DNA of 12,123 bases from JABEVB01 sp049965775. Its GTDB lineage: Bacteria; Planctomycetota; Phycisphaerae; WQYP01. The stretch is taken from positions 1 to 12,123 of the forward strand of contig JBMFVX010000095.1 of NCBI GenBank assembly GCA_049965775.1, read 5' to 3'. Positions 7,178 through 12,123 of this stretch are shown here, one piece after another (the stretch's first letter is position 1; each line of letters starts with the position of its first letter). A program made the position numbers and the translations under genes. The notes beneath the pieces are model-generated. The model worked only from the letters and a program-made list of their open reading frames with translations, was not told the DNA's origin and did not search any database.

Positions 7178-8254
7178 CTATTGAGCAGAATTTTTTATAC
7201 GCCGCTGTCGTACACCAGCGGCGATCTGGCAGGCCATGCGGATGGCGGCCTTCATGCTGCCGGGGTTTGCCTTGTTGCGGCCAACAATATCGAAGGCGGT
7301 GCCGTGATCCACGCTGGTACGCACAATGGGCAAGCCGAGTGTGAGATTGACGCTGTTATGAAAGTCGAGCAGCTTGACGGGTATGAGGCCTTGATCGTGG
7401 TACATGGCCACGACAATATCAAAGGCGCCCTGGGCTGCTTTATAAAAAATAGTGTCAGCGCTGAAAGGTCCCTGCACGTCCATGCCGTGGCTGCGGGCCA
7501 TGTTGATGGCGGGGGTGATGATGCGCTGCTCTTCATCGCCGAACTGGCCATTTTCACCGGCGTGCGGGTTAAGGCCGCAAACGGCGATTCGGGGTTTTTC
7601 AATACCGAACCATTCGCGTAAGGCCTGATGGGCCAAATCAATGGGGTCGAATACCCGTCCGATGTAAAAACTGTGGCGTAGTTCAAGCAAAGGTTCGTGA
7701 ATGGTGCACAATACCACGCGCAGGCCCTTGTGCTGCATGGGGCTGGTGCCGGGCGTAGGGCCGGCGGGAGGGGCGGCGGCGAACATCATGGCGTAGCGCT
7801 TGACGCCGGTTTTTTCGGCGAGCATTTCGGTATGGCCGGGCCAGCGATGAAAGCCCGCGAGCTTCCAGCTTTCTTTGCAGATGGGGCCGGTGACCATGGC
7901 GTCAATTTTTTTATCAGTGGCGGCGCGAAGGGCATCAAAAACAAATTGGGCCGACGCCTGGCCGCCTGGTTTGGAAGGCCCTTTGGTCTCATTGCCCATA
8001 AAGGCGTATTCGTCGTAATCGAGCACGACCACATCATGGTCGTAGGGACGCAGCCGCTCGTGGTGATCGCGCCACCAGAAGGGGTCTATCTCGGCAAGGT
8101 CGGCGGCATAGGCGAGCAGTTCATTAAAGCCAAAGATGACAAACTTTGCGAGCCGGCGGATATCCGGGTCGGCAAGAGCTTTGACAACAACTTCCGGGCC
8201 GATGCCGGCCGGGTCGCCCATGGTAATGCCGATGGTGGGTATAAAATCACTCAT
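7178..8254 (-). CDS. pdxA: 4-hydroxythreonine-4-phosphate dehydrogenase
   Basis: 358 residues. PdxA oxidises 4-phospho-hydroxy-L-threonine in the DXP-dependent route to pyridoxal phosphate. Diagnostic stretches are GITMGDPAGIGPE (9-21), VTGPICKESW (121-130), GHTEML (140-145, metal ligand His141), TIHEPL (184-189, His186), GLNPHAGENGQFGDEE (227-242), YHDQGLIPVK (285-294, His286), and NLTLGLPIVRTSVDHGTAFD (303-322). A Pro/Gly-rich loop, PPAGPTPGTSP (162-172), stands out compared with the E. coli enzyme; the middle section around 57-100 also looks longer. The ATG at 8254 overlaps the ribE stop by 4 nt (ATGA), which implies translational coupling. The product serves PLP enzymes such as HemL and the aminotransferase encoded nearby. 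Confidence 0.93.
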   Translation of the reverse strand: MSDFIPTIGITMGDPAGIGPEVVVKALADPDIRRLAKFVIFGFNELLAYAADLAEIDPFWWRDHHERLRPYDHDVVVLDYDEYAFMGNETKGPSKPGGQASAQFVFDALRAATDKKIDAMVTGPICKESWKLAGFHRWPGHTEMLAEKTGVKRYAMMFAAAPPAGPTPGTSPMQHKGLRVVLCTIHEPLLELRHSFYIGRVFDPIDLAHQALREWFGIEKPRIAVCGLNPHAGENGQFGDEEQRIITPAINMARSHGMDVQGPFSADTIFYKAAQGAFDIVVAMYHDQGLIPVKLLDFHNSVNLTLGLPIVRTSVDHGTAFDIVGRNKANPGSMKAAIRMACQIAAGVRQRRIKNSAQ

Positions 8255-8892
8255 GCGTTCACCGTAGAATCAGTCGGCGCGTTGCAGCGGCGTCCGGGAG
8301 AAATAATATCAAGATAATGCCGGATGGATCGCACCAGAATATCCGTTTCAATGTTAACCTGATCACCCGGCTCAAGGCTGCCCAGCGTGGTATTTTCGCG
8401 TGTGGTGGGAATAACCGCTGCGGCAAATGTTTGAGCTGTAACTTCGGCAATGGTCATGCTTACACCGTCGAGCGCCACGCTGCCGCGAGGCACGATGAGC
8501 GGGGCCGAGGCGGTCGGTAAAGAAAAAGTAATGCGCCAATCGTCGGGTTGGCTCTGCACTTGCTGCACCGTTGTGATGGCATCAATATGGCCCTGTACGA
8601 AGTGGCCGCCAAGCTCGTCGCCGGCTTTGAGCGAGCATTCGAGATTGACAGCATCGCCCGGCTGCTTGTGGCCAAGCGTGGTGGCGCGCAGTGTTTGCCG
8701 CACCACGTCAAAACCGGCGGTGGCGCCGTCGTACTGCACCACGGTAAGGCAAACGCCTGAAACGGCAATGGAATCGCCGAGTTTAATCGCCCGGGGTGCC
8801 AGCCCTTGCAGCGCAATAACCAGGCGCCGTCCGGCCGTGGTGGGGCGGGTTTCAACGATGGAGCCAACAGCTTGTACAAGCCCTGTAAACAT
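8251..8892 (-). CDS. ribE: Riboflavin synthase, alpha chain
   Basis: 213 residues, the usual length. The enzyme dismutates two 6,7-dimethyl-8-ribityllumazine molecules to riboflavin. Both lumazine-binding repeats are present. The first has the MFTGLVQAVG start, SGVCLTV (45-51) and NLECSLKAGDELGGHFVQGH (83-102). The second has GSVALDGVSMTI (137-148) and PTTRENTTLGSLEPGDQVNI (162-181). The frame stays open upstream to 9249, but that part is antisense to hemL. MFTGLV at 8892 is the invariant family start. No Shine-Dalgarno precedes it; instead TACAAT ends 7 nt before the ATG, which suggests a leaderless mRNA. ribE is first in a cluster with pdxA and the GT87 gene. The E. coli gene name is ribC/ribE depending on nomenclature. 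Confidence 0.93.
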   Translation of the reverse strand: MFTGLVQAVGSIVETRPTTAGRRLVIALQGLAPRAIKLGDSIAVSGVCLTVVQYDGATAGFDVVRQTLRATTLGHKQPGDAVNLECSLKAGDELGGHFVQGHIDAITTVQQVQSQPDDWRITFSLPTASAPLIVPRGSVALDGVSMTIAEVTAQTFAAAVIPTTRENTTLGSLEPGDQVNIETDILVRSIRHYLDIISPGRRCNAPTDSTVNA

Positions 8893-8898
8893 ATTCGC

Positions 8899-8907
8899 AT
8901 TGTAACA
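8899..8907 (-). promoter_or_regulatory. Extended -10 promoter of ribE (leaderless start)
   Basis: The minus strand reads TGT-TACAAT, an extended -10 (TGn) with a hexamer one base off consensus. It ends at 8899, 7 nt before the A of the ribE ATG (8892), so transcription would start at or beside the start codon. There is no good -35, as is common with extended -10 promoters. Confidence 0.5.
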
Positions 8908-8975
8908 TAGAGTAGGCATGTCGCTCGACGGTGCGGTGGGTGGTTTGGGCATTCGCCGAAAGGCTGCTGGGTCTG

Positions 8976-8981
8976 TAAAAT
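8976..8981 (+). promoter_or_regulatory. -10 box of hemL (leaderless start)
   Basis: TAAAAT (8976-8981), preceded directly by TG, ends 7 nt before the A of the hemL ATG at 8989. The -35 at 17 nt (tcgccg) is poor. Together with the absent Shine-Dalgarno this fits a transcript that begins at the start codon. It lies about 70 bp from the divergent ribE -10. Confidence 0.45.
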
Positions 8982-8988
8982 CTTGCAC

Positions 8989-10365
8989 ATGGCAAAATCC
9001 AGGAACAATCGCAGGTACGGCAAGTCGGAGCGGCTGCATCAACAGGCGTTGGCGGTAATGCCGGGAGGCGTTTCTTCCCCGGTGCGGTCGTTTAAGAGCG
9101 TTGGGTTGTCGCCCGTTTTTATAAAATCGGGGCAGGGGGCATACCTGACGGATGTGGACGGCAACAACTACGTTGATTATGTGATGAGCTATGGGCCGCT
9201 GATTGCGGGCCATGCACACCCGGCGGTGCGGGCGGCGGTGGCCAAACAAATCAGCCGGGGGTCGTCATTTGGGTGTTGCAGCGAGTTGGAAATTACGCTG
9301 GCGACATTTATAGCTGGAGTCATGCCCGGCGTGCCGATGGTGCGGTTCGTTAACAGCGGCACCGAAGCGGTAACAAGCGCTTTGCGGCTGGCGCGCGGCG
9401 CCACTGGAAGGCCGCTGATTGTAAAGTGTGCCGGTTGCTACCATGGTCATGTGGATGCGCTGCTGGTGCAGGCGGGCAGCGGTGCGACCACGCATGGTCA
9501 GCCGAGCAGTCCGGGCATTCCCGACGCGGTTATAAATAACACCTTGCTGGTGCCGTTTAACGATGCGGCGGCCGCAGAGACTGTTTTTTCGCAGCATGGC
9601 GGGCAGATTGCCGCCATGATTGTGGAGCCAATTTTAGGGAATATCGGGGTCGTTTTGCCGGAGGCCGGATACCTCGCCCGTTTGCGTGAACTGTGCAGCC
9701 GCCATGGGGCGCTTCTTATATTTGATGAGGTGATGACGGGCTTTCGGTTGGCGCTGGGCGGTGCACAGCAATTGCAGCAGGTTCAGCCGGACATAACATG
9801 CCTCGGAAAAATTATCGGCGGAGGCCTGCCGGTGGGCGCGTACGGCGGCCGCGCGGAGCTGATGAATCAGGTTTCGCCGGCGGGGCCGGTGTATCAGGCA
9901 GGCACGCTTTCGGGCAATCCATTGGCAATGATTGCGGGGCTAACCACGCTGCGCCTGCTGCAATCGGGTGCTGCAGGTGACGCGGCCAATGCCGCTGATT
10001 CATCGCAGGATGCCTATGCGGTGCTCGAAGCACTGGGCAGCCGGCTTGAGCATGGCCTGGAAAAAGCCGCCGCCAAGGCCGGGGTTCCGTTGGTGGTGCA
10101 GCGGTGCGGCAGCATGATCACGCCCTTTTTTACGGGACAATCGGGTAAGGAGAGCATCAAGAATTATGCCGATGCACTCGCGTGTGATACGCAGGCATAT
10201 GCCCGCTTTTTTAAGGCGATGCTGGATGGCGGCGTCATGCTGCCGCCATCGCAGTTTGAAGCTTGGTTTATCAGCCTGGCACATACCGAGGCGGATATTG
10301 ACCAGACAGTCGAAGCGGCGGGGAAGGCATTTGAGGCGGTTAAGCAGCCGGCGGCGCAAGGATAG
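8989..10365 (+). CDS. hemL: Glutamate-1-semialdehyde 2,1-aminomutase
   Basis: 458 residues. HemL converts glutamate-1-semialdehyde to 5-aminolevulinate, the committed C5-pathway precursor of haem. Diagnostic stretches are MPGGVSSPVRSFKSVG, DVDGNNYVDYVMSYGPLIAGHAHP, RFVNSGTEAVTSALRLARG, CAGCYHGHVDALLVQAGSG, IVEPILGNIGVVLP, IFDEVMTGFR, and LGKIIGGGLPVGAYGG with the PLP lysine at residue 274. QAGTLSGNPLAM and FEAWFISLAHTEADI follow. A TTG at 8983 would add two residues; ATG 8989 fits the leaderless promoter better, and neither has a Shine-Dalgarno. It is divergent from ribE. The flanking pdxA supplies its cofactor, a functional though probably unlinked relationship. Nothing is broken or unusual in the catalytic core. 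Confidence 0.95.
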   Translation: MAKSRNNRRYGKSERLHQQALAVMPGGVSSPVRSFKSVGLSPVFIKSGQGAYLTDVDGNNYVDYVMSYGPLIAGHAHPAVRAAVAKQISRGSSFGCCSELEITLATFIAGVMPGVPMVRFVNSGTEAVTSALRLARGATGRPLIVKCAGCYHGHVDALLVQAGSGATTHGQPSSPGIPDAVINNTLLVPFNDAAAAETVFSQHGGQIAAMIVEPILGNIGVVLPEAGYLARLRELCSRHGALLIFDEVMTGFRLALGGAQQLQQVQPDITCLGKIIGGGLPVGAYGGRAELMNQVSPAGPVYQAGTLSGNPLAMIAGLTTLRLLQSGAAGDAANAADSSQDAYAVLEALGSRLEHGLEKAAAKAGVPLVVQRCGSMITPFFTGQSGKESIKNYADALACDTQAYARFFKAMLDGGVMLPPSQFEAWFISLAHTEADIDQTVEAAGKAFEAVKQPAAQG

Positions 10366-10370
10366 ATCGC

Positions 10371-10391
10371 AATGCCCGGGATGGGAGTCGA
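10371..10391. repeat. tRNA-3'-end-like direct repeat, copy 1
   Basis: The plus strand begins aatgcccgggatgggag and continues tcga. The same 21 bases recur at 11234-11254 with one difference (t at 10388, c at 11251). The complement reads TCGACTCCCATCCCGGGCA, which resembles the T-loop, T-stem, acceptor stem and discriminator base at a tRNA 3' end. The T-stem partner is absent, so this is not a working tRNA. It starts six bases after the hemL stop. The two copies bracket the toxin-antitoxin pair and may be attachment-site scars. Confidence 0.6.
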
Positions 10392-10518
10392 GATCACAGA
10401 ACTTGTACGGTATCCAAAATTTTTAAAATTTAATTTGCGTGAAATGTGCACGTATAAAAAAAGTGACACCGTATACCGGTAAGTTCGTGGTTGGGTCTGC
10501 CGGCATGACGCAATAGTA

Positions 10519-10548
10519 TTGACTTGTAGGCCTATGGTTGGTTAAAAT
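10519..10548 (+). promoter_or_regulatory. Promoter of the toxin-antitoxin pair, with palindrome in the spacer
   Basis: TTGACT (10519-10524) and TAAAAT (10543-10548) are spaced by 18 nt; each differs by one base from the consensus boxes. The spacer contains the perfect 8-bp palindrome TAGGCCTA (10527-10534), a plausible operator half for autoregulation by the antitoxin or complex. The start would be near 10555, giving a very short leader with GGGGTGA (10553-10559) as ribosome site. Confidence 0.6.
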
Positions 10549-10562
10549 CAATGGGGTGATAA

Positions 10563-10814
10563 ATGGATGTGCGCCTGACTGCTGCCGCCCGGCAGACGAT
10601 GATGGACCTAAACGAGCCGATCTTAACGCGCATTACGCGTGTACTGGAACGGTTGGGCAACTGGCCGGCGATAAGCGGGGCCAAGCCATTGACCGGGCCG
10701 TTGGCCGGGCATTTTCGGGTGCGCACCGGCGATTATCGCGTGCAATTTTACGTTAAGGGCCAGGCGGTTATCGTTGAAAAGATCGGCCATCGCGATGGAT
10801 TTTACGAGGACTGA
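10563..10814 (+). CDS. Type II toxin of the RelE/ParE superfamily
   Basis: 83 residues. The C-terminal half carries the family signature: GAKPLTGPLAGHFRVRTGDYRVQFYV (39-64), then AVIVEKIGHRDGFYED. Members are small beta-sheet toxins; RelE-type proteins cleave mRNA on the ribosome and ParE-type inhibit gyrase. The basic residues of GHFRVRTGDYRV and the terminal IGHR fit the RelE side better, but I cannot separate them by eye. The N-terminus (VRLTAAARQTMMDL) replaces the usual YxVxxxxxA opening. The gene precedes its presumed antitoxin by 4 nt, the toxin-first order seen in higBA-type modules. The start has GGTGA 3 nt upstream and its own promoter. Confidence 0.8.
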   Translation: MDVRLTAAARQTMMDLNEPILTRITRVLERLGNWPAISGAKPLTGPLAGHFRVRTGDYRVQFYVKGQAVIVEKIGHRDGFYED

Positions 10815-10818
10815 ACCT

Positions 10819-11193
10819 ATGAGTGTGCAAACTGTGAGTTTGGCTGGGCGGCAATACGTGATTATGCCGAAGGGCGAGTACGATCGCTGGCAGCGGCGCG
10901 GGCTGCAGGCCGCCCCTGCCGGCAAAGTGGAGCCGGATGAAATGGCTGATGCTTTACCATCGCTGCCGCTACCGGGGCCGGATGGCACTTATCCTGCAGT
11001 GGCAACTGGTCGGGTGCTCTTGGCACGCAAGCTCATCCAGCGGCGCTGGGCGTTGGGCTGGCCGCAGGCCAAGTTGGCGCGTGCCGCTGGCATTCGCCCG
11101 GAAACGCTGTGTCGCATTGAAAAATGTCATGTGACGCCGGATATGGCCACGATTAATAAAATTGTGACCGCCCTGAACAGGGCGGAGCGATAA
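10819..11193 (+). CDS. XRE-family antitoxin (HTH protein) paired with the toxin
   Basis: 124 residues. The N-terminus (residues 1-30: SVQTVSLAGRQYVIMPKGEY) resembles the short beta/helix region of antitoxins that contact a RelE-like toxin. A Pro/Ala-rich linker follows (31-62), then a Cro/C1-type helix-turn-helix at about 68-121, with WPQAKLARAAGIRPETLCRIEK as the two core helices. The ATG at 10819 is chosen because GAGGA lies 8 nt upstream and the toxin stop is only 4 nt before it; an in-frame upstream codon (10774) would overlap the toxin. The likely role is to neutralise the toxin and repress the shared promoter. A short AAGCC-aa-GGCTT stem follows the stop without a T-tract. Confidence 0.78.
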   Translation: MSVQTVSLAGRQYVIMPKGEYDRWQRRGLQAAPAGKVEPDEMADALPSLPLPGPDGTYPAVATGRVLLARKLIQRRWALGWPQAKLARAAGIRPETLCRIEKCHVTPDMATINKIVTALNRAER

Positions 11194-11233
11194 GCCAAGG
11201 CTTCCGGCAGATAAGGAGTCGGCAGGAAAATTG

Positions 11234-11254
11234 AATGCCCGGGATGGGAGCCGA
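11234..11254. repeat. tRNA-3'-end-like direct repeat, copy 2
   Basis: It matches 10371-10391 at 20 of 21 bases, same orientation, 863 bp away. In this copy the complement extends the tRNA likeness by one T (TTCGGCTCCCATCCCGGGCA). It lies 40 nt after the antitoxin stop. No integrase gene lies in the window. Confidence 0.6.
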
Positions 11255-11429
11255 ACCTTGTAACAAAACGCCAATAAGACCGCCTGTTTCGGAATTGGGC
11301 GCTGCGAAAAGCGCTGCATTTTCTATAGATTCACAATTGCGAATTGTGGTTGACGCATGGGCTGGGCTTTCGAGCCGGGCAAAGGATGCCATTGCGGCGA
11401 TTGCCGCCGCTGGCAAGGTGAAGCCATGA
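11235..11429 (+). CDS. Small ORF of unknown function, possible remnant
   Basis: 64 codons starting inside direct-repeat copy 2, immediately after an in-frame TGA (11232-11234), with no Shine-Dalgarno. The first residues (PGMGAEPCNKTP) are simply the repeat translated. The second half, LRIVVDAWAGLSSRAKDAIA, reads like a real amphipathic helix pair (hydrophobic-Trp-xx-Leu pattern). I recall such patterns in small proteins or tails next to integrases, but cannot confirm it. It may be the leftover 3' end of a larger gene truncated at the repeat. Possibly not expressed. Confidence 0.3.
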   Translation: MPGMGAEPCNKTPIRPPVSELGAAKSAAFSIDSQLRIVVDAWAGLSSRAKDAIAAIAAAGKVKP

Positions 11430-11561
11430 GCCGGTGCAGGGCAGACGCTGCGGCGTTTCGGTGGTGCGCCGACGCCCCCCCCCGGCCACGATTTTTGATT
11501 GGCGGTTTTTTGAGTATCGGTACCATCGTATGCCCCCGGAAGTTTTTTAGGGTATCCAGCC

Positions 11562-11789
11562 ATGACTAAAGCCGAAAAGATCGAAGAGTTTGAGCAAGAT
11601 GTAATGCGAATAATTGCATACCGTGGCCGCATCTATAGCACTGATTTAATCCAGATTGGCTCCAAGCTGGGCCTGAAAGGGTACGAAATACGACGATTTC
11701 GGCGTGCTTTGAAGGGCGTTTTTCTGCATAAAGAGGCGAAATGGCCCGGGCGATGGTATCTCGATTGGAGCGAGAAAACGGGCTGCTAG
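11562..11789 (+). CDS. Small hypothetical protein, possibly winged-helix
   Basis: 75 residues, ATG at 11562 with AGGG 9 nt upstream. I do not recognise the family. It starts with an acidic/Lys helix (TKAEKIEEFEQDVMRIIAY, 2-20), continues with RGRIYSTDLIQIGSKLGLKGYEIRRFRRALKG (21-52, helix-turn-helix-like, strongly basic), and ends in a short beta-like, Trp-rich tail (KWPGRWYLDW, 60-69). That order (helix, helix, basic helix, strand with aromatic residues) would fit a winged-helix DNA-binding protein, such as a phage regulator or excisionase, but this is inference from pattern only. The composition differs from the housekeeping genes (Lys, Ile, Arg rich). Confidence 0.5.
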   Translation: MTKAEKIEEFEQDVMRIIAYRGRIYSTDLIQIGSKLGLKGYEIRRFRRALKGVFLHKEAKWPGRWYLDWSEKTGC

Positions 11790-11830
11790 CGAAGGCACGC
11801 GAACATGCGAGGCCGTGCGAGGGCGGGCGA
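11789..11830 (+). repeat. Phased GCGA motifs
   Basis: GCGA starts at 11789, 11799, 11807, 11817 and 11827, spaced by 10, 8, 10 and 10 nt, so all fall near one face of the helix. The flanks vary (gcgaagg, gcgaaca, gcgaggc, gcgaggg, gcgaagg). This could be a cluster of binding sites or chance in GC-rich DNA. Confidence 0.25.
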
Positions 11831-11840
11831 AGGATGACAA

Positions 11841-11894
11841 CGGGCATTGTGCCCGCGTAAAATAAGAACGGGCAACCGGGGTAGCTACCGGTTG
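11841..11894. other. Two hairpins upstream of the last gene
   Basis: CGGGC-attgt-GCCCG (11841-11855) is followed by CAACCGG-ggtagcta-CCGGTTG (11873-11894). Neither is followed by a T-run on the plus strand. They may end the transcript of the 75-residue gene or be operator sites for the next one. Confidence 0.35.
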
Positions 11895-11897
11895 AAC

Positions 11898-11963
11898 AGC
11901 CTGGGGTTGTGCAGTTTCCTTTCGTGCTGCATTGCCCCTGGCTGGCCCGCTCAACGAAAGGAA
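11898..11963 (+). promoter_or_regulatory. Candidate RNA switch sequestering the ribosome site of the last gene
   Basis: A perfect 10-bp inverted repeat, TTCCTTTCGT (11916-11925) and ACGAAAGGAA (11954-11963), would bury the Shine-Dalgarno AAAGGA (11957-11962) in an RNA stem. A second pairing, AGCC-T-GGGG (11898-11906) with CCCC-T-GGCT (11935-11943), 8 pairs around one T-T mismatch, interleaves with the first. The two stems therefore either exclude each other or form a pseudoknot. GTTGA (11891-11895) with TCAAC (11951-11955) could extend the second stem at the cost of the first. I recognise no known riboswitch class. Confidence 0.45.
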
Positions 11964-11968
11964 TACTC

Positions 11969-12123
11969 ATGGCACCCGAACTCCCATTTATCGCGCGGTT
12001 TTTTGAGGCGATGGACGCCACCGAAAAACAAAAACCCCACGACGCCAAACGGTTTGCGGGGATGTTAAGCCTTTGGCTCGATGCACTTCAGCAACTGGCG
12101 GCTACGTTTGAGGCGGACAACGC
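11969..12123 (+). CDS. Hypothetical protein, partial (runs off the window)
   Basis: The ATG at 11969 is preceded by AAAGGA with a 6-nt spacer, and the frame stays open for 51 codons to the window end. The visible N-terminus (MAPELPFIARFFEAMDATEK, then a Lys/His-rich turn and a long helix MLSLWLDALQQLAATFEADN) looks helical and cytosolic; no signal peptide, metal motif or nucleotide-binding loop is visible. I do not recognise the family. The ribosome site lies in a strong potential hairpin, so translation may be controlled. It belongs to the accessory right end. Confidence 0.55.
   Translation, partial: MAPELPFIARFFEAMDATEKQKPHDAKRFAGMLSLWLDALQQLAATFEADN

Larger units (their letters stand above)
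11194..11561. other. Intergenic stretch with second direct-repeat copy
   Basis: Between the antitoxin and the next small gene lie the second tRNA-end-like repeat (11234-11254), a doubtful 64-codon ORF (11235-11429) and a run of nine C (11475-11483). The run of C is a possible slippage or sequencing-error site. No strong promoter or terminator is visible. Confidence 0.5.

Noticed and set aside
8893..9249. N-terminal extension of riboflavin synthase
   Set aside because: The frame is open, but it is antisense to hemL and the conserved MFTGLV start is at 8892.
10371..11254. A tRNA gene at either direct repeat
   Set aside because: Only the 3' end is tRNA-like. In both copies the T-stem partner (ATGGG expected) is missing and no anticodon arm or GCCCGGG 5' end lies within 100 bases.
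11153..11632. Minus-strand 159-codon ORF
   Set aside because: It spans the repeat, the run of C and the starts of plus-strand genes; composition and lack of motifs suggest chance.
1..12123. CRISPR array
   Set aside because: No regularly spaced repeats of 24-40 bases and no cas gene were seen.

Overview
The window looks like a chromosomal stretch of a GC-rich, Gram-negative-type bacterium. The SurA-like exported protein and the overall gene mix would fit a planctomycete relative (Phycisphaerae-like), but that placement is a weak guess from general protein flavour. Two accessory ends with phage or mobile-element traits flank a core of ordinary housekeeping genes.

Layout. At the left edge (1-374, minus strand) is a piece of a phage terminase large subunit that begins at the Walker B region. 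The ATPase N-terminus expected upstream is missing, and 441-1178 holds no convincing gene, only short palindromic repeats. Next come two minus-strand genes, a SurA/parvulin-type exported foldase (2629-3705) and an AlaC-type aminotransferase (1179-2501). The aminotransferase is preceded by a 127-nt space with three consecutive hairpins. A divergent regulatory region (3706-4009) separates them from a plus-strand RhlE-type DEAD-box RNA helicase (4010-5515).

The middle carries a minus-strand cluster read in the order ribE (riboflavin synthase, 8251-8892), pdxA (7178-8254) and a GT87-type membrane glycosyltransferase (5737-7104). ribE and pdxA overlap by 4 nt (ATGA), so flavin and PLP cofactor synthesis are probably translationally coupled. 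Divergent from ribE is hemL (8989-10365), a PLP enzyme of tetrapyrrole synthesis. Both ribE and hemL have a -10-like hexamer 7 nt before their ATG and no Shine-Dalgarno, which suggests a back-to-back pair of leaderless genes.

The right part (10366-12123) is accessory. It has a toxin-first type II toxin-antitoxin pair (RelE/ParE-like toxin plus XRE-family antitoxin) with a good sigma70-like promoter, bracketed by a 21-bp direct repeat (20/21 identical). The complement of that repeat resembles the 3' end of a tRNA, so it may mark past integration. Two small unknown ORFs follow. The last gene is cut by the window edge; its Shine-Dalgarno is buried in a perfect 10-bp inverted repeat that competes with a second stem, which makes a candidate RNA switch. 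The most interesting leads are the tRNA-end-like repeats around the toxin-antitoxin pair, this switch, the leaderless divergent pair, and the beheaded terminase.
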